Origin: Chitinolyticbacter meiyuanensis
Lineage (GTDB): Bacteria; Pseudomonadota; Gammaproteobacteria; Burkholderiales; Chitinibacteraceae
Assembly (NCBI RefSeq): GCF_008033135.1
Contig: NZ_CP041335.1
Coordinates: 1,865,925-1,929,924, forward strand
DNA length: 64,000 bases
Direction: 5' to 3'
Positions 8,307-16,700 of the stretch are shown here, piece after piece; position 1 is the stretch's first letter; each line of letters opens with the position of its first letter. A model generated the notes under the pieces. The model was given only the letters and a program-made list of their open reading frames with translations, made no database searches and was not told where the DNA came from. The translations under genes and the position numbers were made by a program.

Positions 8307-9005
8307 TCAAGCCAGATCGAACAGCAACACTTCCGCTTGCTCGCCGCGCTCCAGCACCAGTTCTGCTTCCTCTTCGATCAACAGCGCATCGCCGGCTGCG
8401 AGCTCGAAGCCATTGGCGCGGATACTGCCGCGTGCCACATGCAGGTAAAGGCCGCGACCCGGTGCCGGCACATACTGTGCGCGCTCCTCGCCATCGAACA
8501 GGCCGGCGTAAAGCCGCACATCCTGATGTACCGTGACCGCGCCGTTGGCGCCGTCGGGGCTTGCCACCAACCGCAGCCGGCCACGCTTGTCGGCGTCGCT
8601 GAACTCGGCCTCCTGGTACGACGGCGCCAAGCCGCGCTCGGCCGGAATGATCCAGATCTGCAGGAAGTGCGCCGGTTCTTCGGGCGAGGGGTTGAACTCC
8701 GAGTGCGCCACGCCAGTGCCGGCACTCATCCGCTGCACGCTGCCCGGCCGAATGACGGATCCGTTGCCCATGCTGTCTTTATGCTGCAATTCACCTGACA
8801 ACACGTAGCTGATAATCTCTATGTCGCGGTGCGGATGCGTGCCGAATCCCCGACCCGGCGCCACGCGATCCTCGTTGATGACCCGTAGTGCGCCGAACTG
8901 GGTGTGCTTGGGGTCGTAGTACTCGGCGAAGGAAAAGCTGTGATGCGATTTCAACCAGCCATGATCGGCATGACCACGTTCGTCGGCTTTGCGAATAGAA
9001 TGCAT
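8307..9005 (-). CDS. Pirin family protein (YhhW/quercetinase-like)
   Basis: A 232-residue cytosolic bicupin. Start at ATG 9005 with GGAGG five bases upstream; the frame stays open to 9191 but lacks a start signal there. The first cupin has the pirin metal-site pattern: THPHRDIEIISYVLSGELQH supplies the histidines, and further residues lie near GTGVAHSEFNPS. The N-terminus (MHSIRKADERGHADHGWLKS, then HSFSFAEYYDP) is the usual opening of YhhW-type pirins, some of which have quercetin 2,3-dioxygenase activity. It is divergent from a LysR regulator across a 133-base gap. That is a common arrangement and suggests the regulator controls it. Confidence 0.9.
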   Translation of the reverse strand: MHSIRKADERGHADHGWLKSHHSFSFAEYYDPKHTQFGALRVINEDRVAPGRGFGTHPHRDIEIISYVLSGELQHKDSMGNGSVIRPGSVQRMSAGTGVAHSEFNPSPEEPAHFLQIWIIPAERGLAPSYQEAEFSDADKRGRLRLVASPDGANGAVTVHQDVRLYAGLFDGEERAQYVPAPGRGLYLHVARGSIRANGFELAAGDALLIEEEAELVLERGEQAEVLLFDLA

Positions 9006-9027
9006 ATTGCCTCCTTCAAGTAATCTG

Positions 9028-9043
9028 ATTGCGATGAGGCAAT
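9028..9043. promoter_or_regulatory. Candidate LysR operator between pirin and lysR genes
   Basis: ATTGC-N6-GCAAT is an inverted repeat with T-N11-A spacing, the pattern bound by LysR-type regulators. It sits in the only intergenic space between the divergent pirin and lysR genes. The inference rests on position and pattern alone. Confidence 0.4.
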
Positions 9044-9138
9044 GATAAGTCTGCATCTTTTCGGTTGATAGCAAAGAGTTCTGAGCTAGCCGTTCCAAAT
9101 TTTTGAATATATGGCCGCGTGCCAGCGGATATGCCTCC

Positions 9139-10053
9139 ATGCTGCGTCTCAATCTTGAATCGCTGGAAATCCTCGACGCCATTGCCCGCAAGGGCAGCTT
9201 CGCCGCGGCAGCGGATGAAGTACATCGGGTGCCCTCGGCGGTGACCTATATGGTGAAAAAACTGGAGGACGAGCTCGACGTTCAGCTGTTCGATCGCTCC
9301 GGCCATCGTGCCAAGCTCACCCCGGCCGGTCAGACCTTGCTGGACGAAGGCCGCCACCTGCTGCGCGCCGCCAACGAGCTCGAATGCCGGGTGAAGCGCG
9401 TCGCCACCGGCTGGGAAACGGAGCTGTCGATCGCGCTGGACGGCCTGCTGCCGATGGAGCTGCTGCACCCGATGATCCGCGAGTTCGAGCAGTTGGGTTC
9501 CGGCACCCGGCTGCGTTTTTCACGCGAAGTGCTGGCGGGCATGTGGGATGCCTTGCTCGATCATCGTGCCGATCTGGCGGTGGGGGTGGCGGTGGAAGGC
9601 CCGCACGGCGGTGGGTATGCCACGCATGCACTTGGTGAGATCGATTTCGTGTTTGCGGTGGCGCCGCACCATCCGCTCGCCAGCGCAGCGGAGCCGATCC
9701 CGGCCAGCACTGTACTGCGCTATCCGGTGGTCGCGGTGGCGGACAGCTCGCGCACGCTGTTGCCGCGTACTGTCGGCATTCTCAACGGCCAGGAAGTGCT
9801 GACCGTGCCGGACATGCGCGACAAGCGCTCGGCGCAGCTCGCCGGCCTCGGCTGTGGCTTTCTGCCGAGCTGCCTGATCGCCGACGATCTGGCGGCGGGC
9901 CGGTTGGTGGTCAAGCAGGTGGACGAGCCCAAGGCCGCTGCGCAGATGTATGCGGCCTGGCGCACTGGCGGCATCGGCCGTGCGCTGAAGTGGTGGATCA
10001 CGCGGCTGGCGGAGGATCGCAGCATCACCGACTGGTTGGTCAAGCATCGCTGA
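9139..10053 (+). CDS. LysR family transcriptional regulator
   Basis: A 304-residue regulator starting at ATG 9139 (MLRLNLESLEILDAIARKGS); an in-frame ATG at 9103 is less likely because the helix-turn-helix normally begins within a few residues of the start. Residues about 5-65 form the winged helix-turn-helix (FAAAADEVHRVPSAVTYMVK, then LFDRSGHRAKLTPAG). From about residue 90 a LysR substrate-binding domain follows. It is divergent from the pirin gene and 107 bases upstream of an MFS transporter in the same direction, so either could be its target. The inducer is unknown. Confidence 0.92.
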   Translation: MLRLNLESLEILDAIARKGSFAAAADEVHRVPSAVTYMVKKLEDELDVQLFDRSGHRAKLTPAGQTLLDEGRHLLRAANELECRVKRVATGWETELSIALDGLLPMELLHPMIREFEQLGSGTRLRFSREVLAGMWDALLDHRADLAVGVAVEGPHGGGYATHALGEIDFVFAVAPHHPLASAAEPIPASTVLRYPVVAVADSSRTLLPRTVGILNGQEVLTVPDMRDKRSAQLAGLGCGFLPSCLIADDLAAGRLVVKQVDEPKAAAQMYAAWRTGGIGRALKWWITRLAEDRSITDWLVKHR

Positions 10054-10160
10054 CCGCTGCGGGCAAGCGCGATTTGCCGTGCTTGCGGCGGTGTTTTGCC
10101 CGATGGCACGTGGTGCGCTGACGCAGGCACACTAGCGGAAACCGCTTTCGTGACCTGCCC

Positions 10161-11300
10161 ATGCTCTCTGCCCGCATTGCCACCATGCTGCTGTTCTTCG
10201 CCAGCGGCGCCAGCTACGCCACCTGGGGCGTGCACATTCCCACCATCAAGGCCAAGTTCGGCCTGACCGAGGCCAGCCTGTCGCTGGCGATGTTCGCCAT
10301 TGCCGGTGGTGCCATCGTCACCATGAAGCCACTGGGGCGCTGGGTGGCGCATAGCGGCAGCGCGCGCGCCTCGGTGCTGGGCGCGCTGGGTTTTGCCCTC
10401 TGCACCGCTGCCATCCTGGCGATGCCGAGCTTCGTGCTGTTGCTGCCTGCACTGCTGCTGTTTGGCATCACCAACGCCGCCTACGACGTGGCGATGAATG
10501 CGCAGGCCGCTACGGTCGAGGCCCACTGCGGCAAGCCCATCATGTCCGGCTTTCACGGCATGTTCAGCCTGGGTGGCATGATCGGCGCTGCGGTCGGCGG
10601 TGCACTGATCGCCGCCGGCGTCGATCCGCTGGCGCACTGCGCCGGCATGGCGGCGATCACCGCCGCAGCGGCACTGTGGTCGCGCACGCGGTTGCTGGCG
10701 GACCATCCGGCCGAGCCGGCATCGGCCGGTAAGCGCGGCCGTGCCAACCGGCTGCTGCTCATCCTTGGCGTGCTGGCCTTTTTCGGCTTGGTCGGCGAGG
10801 GGGCAATGTACGACTGGACGGCGATCTACATGCAGGACGTGGTCGCGGCCACGCCGTACTGGGTGGGTTGGGGCTATGCGGCGTTCTCCGGTGGCATGGC
10901 CGCGGGTCGCTTCGCCGGCGATGCGCTACGCGCCCGGCTCGGCACCGAGCGCCTGCTGGCGGCCTCGGGCTGGATGGGCTTTGCCGGCATCGCGCTGGCC
11001 ATTGCCTGGCCGAGCACCGCGCCCGCGCTGGCGGGCTTTGCGTTGATGGGGCTGGGCGCGGCCAATCTGGTTCCGATCTTCTTCGTTGCCGCCTCGCGCC
11101 TGCCCGGCGTTTCACCGGCCGAGGGCATCGCCGCCGTGGCGCGGCTCGCCTATGTGGGGCTACTGGTCGGGCCGGTGATCATCGGCGGGATCGCCCACGC
11201 CAGCAGCCTGCGTTTCGCGCTCGCAGTGGTGGCCGCCAGCGTGGCGCTGATTGCGGTGGCAGGGCCGCGCCAACTGCGGCGAGCGGAAACGCCCGGCTGA
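10161..11300 (+). CDS. MFS transporter, 12-helix
   Basis: A 379-residue integral inner-membrane protein with about twelve hydrophobic segments in two halves, separated by a charged loop near residue 190 (EPASAGKRGRANRL). The N-terminal SGASYATWGVHIPTIKAKFG and the FHGMFSLGGMIGAAVGGALI region resemble the YbjJ/FucP-like branch of the major facilitator superfamily. The substrate cannot be read from sequence. It follows the LysR gene in the same direction, so regulation by that protein is plausible. It converges on the parvulin gene with an 18-base gap; a hairpin spans its stop codon. Confidence 0.85.
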   Translation: MLSARIATMLLFFASGASYATWGVHIPTIKAKFGLTEASLSLAMFAIAGGAIVTMKPLGRWVAHSGSARASVLGALGFALCTAAILAMPSFVLLLPALLLFGITNAAYDVAMNAQAATVEAHCGKPIMSGFHGMFSLGGMIGAAVGGALIAAGVDPLAHCAGMAAITAAAALWSRTRLLADHPAEPASAGKRGRANRLLLILGVLAFFGLVGEGAMYDWTAIYMQDVVAATPYWVGWGYAAFSGGMAAGRFAGDALRARLGTERLLAASGWMGFAGIALAIAWPSTAPALAGFALMGLGAANLVPIFFVAASRLPGVSPAEGIAAVARLAYVGLLVGPVIIGGIAHASSLRFALAVVAASVALIAVAGPRQLRRAETPG

Positions 11301-11310
11301 GGCGGGCGTT
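11288..11310. terminator. Hairpin between convergent MFS and parvulin genes
   Basis: AACGCCCG (11288-11295) pairs with CGGGCGTT (11303-11310) across a 7-base loop that includes the MFS stop codon. The T run is short, so it is a weak or factor-dependent terminator at best. It could serve both convergent genes. Confidence 0.4.
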
Positions 11311-11318
11311 ACCGGGGC

Positions 11319-12185
11319 TTATTTCAGCAGGCTGTCGATTGCAGCTTCGTCGATCTTCATCTTGCTGTTATCAATCAGGCCTTTCACATAGGTCTGCGCC
11401 AGCTGCTGCTGGCGTTGTGCCCGCAATGCATCGCGCAGCTGCGGCTTCACTTCATCCAGCGTGAGCGTGCGTGCCGGCTGGCGTTCGATCAGTTTGAGGA
11501 TGTGCAGGCCGGTGGCGGTCTGGATCGGCGCGCTGATGTCGCCCGGCTTCAGCGCCGCCAGCGCCTGCCTCACTTCCGGCAGCAGCTGCGGCTCCGGCAC
11601 GAAGCCGGTGTCTCCACCCTTGGCGGCGCCTTCCTTGTCCTGCGAATACTGGCGTACCAGTGCAGCGAAATCGGCGCCCTTGCTGCGGGCCTTGCCCACC
11701 ACTTCGTCCGCGGTCTTGCGCGCCTTGGTCACGGCATCGGCGTCGATGGCGGGTGCCGCCAGCCAGATCTGTGCGACTCGTGCCTGCGGCTGCTGCTGGA
11801 AACTGGCCTTGCCCTGTTCGTACGCTGCCTGCAGTTCGGTATCGCTTGGGTAGGCGTCGGGCACCTTGCTCATCGCGGCGATATAGCTGCGCATCACCAC
11901 CTCGCGTGTGGCGGCGTCGATCAGCTGCTTCACCTCGGGTTTGTCCGCCCAGTTCTGCTTCTGCGCCTCGGCGGCCAGCGCCTGTGTAGTCAGCCGCTCA
12001 CGCAACCAGGCGTTGAGGGCGGATTTGTCGCCCTTGAGCTGCGTGCGGGTAGTCGGCGGCAGGGCATTCAGCATGGTTTCGACGTCGGCTCGGGATACCG
12101 AATAGCTGCCAGCCTCAGCGACAGGCGCGGCAGCGTGGAGCGGGGCGGTGGCCAGCATGGCCAAAAACAGACAGGTGCGGATCAT
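11319..12185 (-). CDS. Periplasmic parvulin-type peptidyl-prolyl isomerase
   Basis: A 288-residue exported foldase. The signal peptide is MIRTCLFLAMLATAPLHAAA. An N-terminal chaperone-like helical region (about 25-130) is followed by a PpiC/rotamase domain (about 130-235) with GADFAALVRQYSQDKEGAAK, GGDTGFVPEPQL and ATGLHILKLIERQP, all hallmarks of the family. The C-terminal helix closes the SurA/PrsA-like layout. Such proteins assist folding of outer-membrane and secreted proteins. In Bordetella pertussis a parvulin (Par27) chaperones filamentous haemagglutinin, which makes its position near the giant TpsA gene suggestive. A terminator separates it from the binding-protein gene upstream, so it is probably its own unit. 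Confidence 0.9.
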   Translation of the reverse strand: MIRTCLFLAMLATAPLHAAAPVAEAGSYSVSRADVETMLNALPPTTRTQLKGDKSALNAWLRERLTTQALAAEAQKQNWADKPEVKQLIDAATREVVMRSYIAAMSKVPDAYPSDTELQAAYEQGKASFQQQPQARVAQIWLAAPAIDADAVTKARKTADEVVGKARSKGADFAALVRQYSQDKEGAAKGGDTGFVPEPQLLPEVRQALAALKPGDISAPIQTATGLHILKLIERQPARTLTLDEVKPQLRDALRAQRQQQLAQTYVKGLIDNSKMKIDEAAIDSLLK

Positions 12186-12263
12186 GGCAGTTCTTCAGTG
12201 GTCAGAATATTGAAAGCTATGGCGATGATGGCTGCCGAGCATTACAGCAGTGCTGTACGTAAA

Positions 12264-12289
12264 CAGGGAGCGGCCGAAGCCGCTCCCTG
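12264..12289 (-). terminator. Terminator with UUCG tetraloop after the DING-like gene
   Basis: A perfect 11-base-pair stem (CAGGGAGCGGC/GCCGCTCCCTG). On the minus strand the loop reads TTCG, a very stable tetraloop, and is followed by TTTA. It lies 25 bases past the stop of the binding-protein gene at 12315, which it most likely terminates. The T run is short. Confidence 0.75.
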
Positions 12290-12314
12290 CATTTACTGCG
12301 ACATCAATTCAAGA

Positions 12315-13556
12315 TCAGTTGGTGATGCACGAGTTGATCTTGGTGGTGATGCTGGCGGTGGCGCCCGAGAGGAACACGAAGCCCTTGCCTGCGCCGATGG
12401 TGGTGGTACCGGCCTTGATTGCAGCGTTGAACGGCGAGTTCAACAGCGTGCGCAGGTCGGCGGTCTTGGCGCCGTTGCCCTTGTAGTAGCCAAGGAAGTA
12501 GCTGATGGCCTGGATCGGGTAGCCGGTGGTGACGGCAGCGTAGGCATCCGGCTTGACCAGCAGTACGCAACCCGGGACCGGGGCGGCCGGCGACAGGGCG
12601 ACGACGTTCGGGCGGCCAGTGGTGGCGTTGAAGCCGCTGATCACTTGGTCGACCAGCAGATCGGCAGCGAGCAGGTTGAAGCCGGTGTAGTTGGTCAGCG
12701 GGCTTTGGCCGTTCACGCGGGAGATCTTGGCATTGGCTAGGGCGCCCACGTTGGCGGCTTCGGCGTAGCCGATGGTGTTGGCGTTGGTGTCGATGGTGGT
12801 CACGACGGCACCGTTGCCGCTGGCGCTGATCGAGCCGGCCGGCGCTGCGGCCAGCACGCCATCGGGCGAGCCGACGAAGTTCTGCGAGGTGTTGAACTTC
12901 TTGGTCGGGGTGTTGCACACCTTGGACAGGAAGTTGGAGAAGCCGAAGGTGGTGCCGCTGCCGTCAGCGCGGTACACGATCTTGATCGGGGCTGCAGCGC
13001 CGCCCAGCGCGCTCCAGTTGGTGATCGTGCCCGAGAAGATGCCGCAGACCTGGGCGGTGGTCAGGTTGAGGGTGGCGAGGCCCGGCTTGTTGTACACCAG
13101 GGCGATGGCACCGCCGATGGCCGGGAACTGCGCCGGCTCAGTTTTGGCGACACCCTTGTTGGTGATGAAGGTGGTGTATTCGCTCTGGCTGATCGGCGAA
13201 TCGCTGCCGACGAAGTTGGCATCGACCGTGGCGGCGCCGAAGCCGGTCGGGGCCGGGTTGAACGAGCAGGCGGTGTTGGCCGGGTTGGTGCCGTTCAGCA
13301 CGCGCTTGCCGTTGCCGCTGCCGTTCTGGCAATACGACACGGTCTTGGTCGCGCCTTGGTTGGCGTTGTAGGCATTGAACAGGGGGGTCTGGCCGCCGAC
13401 CGGGCCCGGCACCGAGGTGCTGAAGCGGGTGCTGCTGGCGTTGTTATTGGTGTAGGCAATACCCGGCAGGGTGGCGCCACCGCCGTCCAGATTGGCGGCA
13501 ACGGCCGGCGCGGCGATCAGCGCGCACAGCAGGGCATTCGAAAGCTTGAACTGCAT
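12315..13556 (-). CDS. DING/PstS-like periplasmic or secreted phosphate-binding protein
   Basis: A 413-residue exported protein of the PstS-like type II binding-protein fold. The start is ATG 13556 (GGAG six bases upstream; an ATG at 13562 abuts it). The signal peptide MQFKLSNALLCALIAAPAVA is followed by a mature start ANLDGGGATLPG, close to the DINGGGATLP opening of DING proteins. FVGSDSPISQSEY matches the family's conserved GSDS phosphate loop region. VYRADGSGTTFGFSNFLSK matches the second ligand segment. There are no pstCAB genes nearby. In Pseudomonas some PstS/DING proteins are exported beyond the outer membrane by type II secretion. It lies downstream of the giant tpsA with 177 bases between. 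The ligand is inferred. Confidence 0.75.
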   Translation of the reverse strand: MQFKLSNALLCALIAAPAVAANLDGGGATLPGIAYTNNNASSTRFSTSVPGPVGGQTPLFNAYNANQGATKTVSYCQNGSGNGKRVLNGTNPANTACSFNPAPTGFGAATVDANFVGSDSPISQSEYTTFITNKGVAKTEPAQFPAIGGAIALVYNKPGLATLNLTTAQVCGIFSGTITNWSALGGAAAPIKIVYRADGSGTTFGFSNFLSKVCNTPTKKFNTSQNFVGSPDGVLAAAPAGSISASGNGAVVTTIDTNANTIGYAEAANVGALANAKISRVNGQSPLTNYTGFNLLAADLLVDQVISGFNATTGRPNVVALSPAAPVPGCVLLVKPDAYAAVTTGYPIQAISYFLGYYKGNGAKTADLRTLLNSPFNAAIKAGTTTIGAGKGFVFLSGATASITTKINSCITN

Positions 13557-13664
13557 GGTCATCTCCTAGGGCGAACGTAGTCTGCATCCGATGCAGCACG
13601 GGCAGGTCCATCCTGCCCGGCTGCCGTCACTCTAGGCTTCTTATATTTCACACAAAGAAATTTT

Positions 13665-13670
13665 ATTATA
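13665..13670 (-). promoter_or_regulatory. Candidate -10 element for the DING-like gene
   Basis: On the minus strand this reads TATAAT within a very AT-rich stretch (about 13640-13735), 109 bases before the start codon. No good -35 lies at the ideal distance: TTGCAG is only 11 bases upstream and GAAACA is at 17. The AT-richness sets this gene apart from the tightly packed operon upstream and suggests it has its own promoter. Confidence 0.4.
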
Positions 13671-13733
13671 AGTATTGATGACTGCAATGTTTCGCGTAAT
13701 AAATGTAAGTTTTTGATTTTAAATATATAAATG

Positions 13734-16700
13734 CTAATTTTCACCGAAGCCCAATATGTCGACGGTGATCAAGGATACGCCTTTATCCTTGGAAGCTGAC
13801 TGTTGCTGACGCGCTACCTCCTGCGCTGCCTGTGCTGCGGCATTGGCCGCCTTGTCGCCGCTGGTGAGCGCCGCCACGTTCACCGAGGCGATGGTCGGCA
13901 CGCCGACCTGTTCGCCTTGCACATCGACGTTGAAGGCATTGGCTACGCTTTGCGCCGCGATATACAGATTTCCGGAAACGCGAATGCCGGCGTCGCCCGC
14001 ATCCACCGTACCGCGCGGCGCCACCAGCAATACATCGCCCGAGGGCGCTCCAGGGATGGTCTGCAGCGTGGCGATGCCGGCACCGGAGACGAGGCCGCGT
14101 GCGTCGATGCGGCAGTGCTGATCCAGATTGCACACATAGGTCGATCGCGGCAGCTCGGCCGTGGTGCGGGCACCCTTGCCGGCGTTGATGTCGCCGTTGG
14201 AGCTCCAGATCAGCATGTCGCCACCCTGTTCGGTGAATACCCGGCTTTGTGCCAGCAGCAGGCTGCGATCAAGGAAGATGTCGATGCCGCCGCGTTCCAG
14301 CGTCAGCACCCCGGTCTGGTTGGGGGTGATGCTGGCGGGCAGCGCGCTGGCGCTGCCGAGCAAGGCCTGGCCGCCCGGCGCCAGGATGCGGATGTCGCCG
14401 CCCTGCTGAGTCTGGATGGTGGTGCCGCGCAGGTCCAGATCGCCGGTGTGCGCAAGCTCGGCTGCACCGTTGCTGCCGCCCGCGAGGTTGTTGGCGGTGT
14501 AGCCCAGGCTGGCCGGGAACAGCGTGTTGATGGCCTCGTAGCCACGGGCGTACTGGTTGCGGTAAGGGCTGGCAGCATCGTGGTAGTCGCGTGCTGTGGT
14601 GCCCAGCACGGTGAACAGCGCCTGATCGACAAACAACTGCTGGGCTTCTGCGGGCAGCGCCTGGAAACCCTGCCAGGCGGCTTCAGCAGTCAATTCGCCC
14701 TCTTCAGCACTGCGGCGTTGCATGAACGTGATCAGCGCCGGTGACAGGTCTGGCGCGTCGGTGATGCGGGTATCCGGCGCAATATGGCGGGCGATGAAGT
14801 CCTCTGTGGCCAGGCCAGGGCCAACCCCCACCCGGACCACGATGTCGGCACTCTGCCGCGGCAGGAAGCTGTTACCAACGTTACCGATGGTGTTGATGCC
14901 GGTGAGGTTGCGCAGTTCCGGCAAGGGTTCGGCAGGTGATATGCCGCCGGTTTGTTGGGCCAGTTCCGTCTGCGACGTAAATGGACCCAGGTGGCGGCCA
15001 GCCTGGATTTCCAGCGTCCCGGGTCCACCGAGCGCGATCACCGGGATGATCTTGAGCGCGCCGTAGAAATCCCGCGGGGCGCTGGGGTCCAGCGCATAGG
15101 CTACGTCGTAGATATCCCGGCCGGCCTCGATCCGCGTCACGTCGCCGGCGTGGCTGTGCGTGGCGCTTAGGGCCAGGTTGATGATGTCGCCGCCAGCGCG
15201 GATCCACACCGGCTTGGGATAGCGCAAGGTGAGCGCGCTCAATAGCGTGCCTTCCACGCCGTTGACCAGATCGCTCAGGGTGTAAAGCCGCACCGGGTCG
15301 TGGTCGTCACGATGCAACGAGGCCGCTTCCGCATTGTTGTTGTCGAGCGCGGCGTCTGTGCTTGGATTCCAGGTCGAGGGCAGGCCGGCTTCCGGCGAGG
15401 GGAAATCAGCTGCCGTACCGCGGGCAATCCCCAGGTACAACGAAGTGGGGGCAAATCCGTCCGAGCGGAGATTGCTCATCAGGATGTCGCTGGCGGCGAT
15501 CACTTCCAGCTGATTGTGCTGGGCCGGGAACAGTTGGCCCGCCTGTGCGATGCGGATGCCGCCTTGTGCGGCATGCAGCACCACGTTGGGTGGCAGCAGA
15601 TCCAGGTAGCGGGCGCCGACGCCTTTAGCGCCGTCCCAATAGCCGTTGGCAAACAACGGATTGCCGAAAATGAGCGTACCCAGCTGAATGTCGCCGCCCG
15701 CGCTCGCAAAGGACACGCTTGCAGTCTCGCCATAGCGTTGCAGGTCGCTGCGGATATTGCCGCCCACCGGCGAGGTGAGCAGGGCTGGATTGACCACCGC
15801 GCCGATATCGACATGCCGTCCGGCTTGCAGGTCGATATGGCCGTTCTGCAGGGCAAACACGGTGGAGATATCGTTTTCGGCTTGGCTGCCATCCTGATTG
15901 AAAAGGTTGGGCGGACGCAATGTGAATGCGGCTTTCACGTCACGCCCCACGGTGAGTGACGCATCACCCTTGCTGACGAACACGCTGCCGCCGATGAGGT
16001 CGCGACCGGCCTTGACCGTGATATCGCCGCCGCCATGGAAGCTGGTGACCTCGCTGGAGCCGGTGTAGGTGGTGGGCGCAGACAGCGACAGCTCGCGCAC
16101 GTCCCCAGCGGCGGTGACCGCAATATCACCACCGACCGACATCACACCCTGGCCGAAGTGGCTGAAATTGATCGACGAGATCACACCGATATCGCCGATC
16201 GGCTGCCGTGCCCACAGCCAGGTGGTCCAGTACTGTCCCAAGTAGTTGCCGGAAAAGCCGGTCTTGCTGCCGTCTTCGTCGTAGACCTGTTGGTTGCCAG
16301 TGATATCGCCGCCCGCCGTGAGCCGGATATCGCCGGCTGCGGCTGGATGAACCTCCGCATTCGCAAGCAACAGATTGGATAGTTCTGCGTAGGCGGGGTT
16401 GCCGTTGGCTGCAAGGTAACTCGACGGAACGAAGGACGTACCTTCTACTGGCAAGCCCGCGGTATAGATCACGCCGGGAGCTGTTTTGTCCCGCAGCAGA
16501 ATATCGCCGGCAGCGGCAAGCTCGATGCTGCCGGTGCCGGTACGGATCAGGTTGGGCAGGGCGATATCGCGTTCGTACGGGTAATAGAAGGTCGAATCAT
16601 CGTAGATTTGATGCGTGATGCGATGACTCGCGATCTCGATCTGGCCACCCTGGTTTGAATCAACTGAGACGGGGGCTGCGCTGCCGGCTGTAGCGCCTGC

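Noticed and set aside
11415..12740. A 441-codon plus-strand frame across the parvulin and DING-like genes
   Set aside because: It crosses two well-supported minus-strand genes and a terminator and has no start signal.
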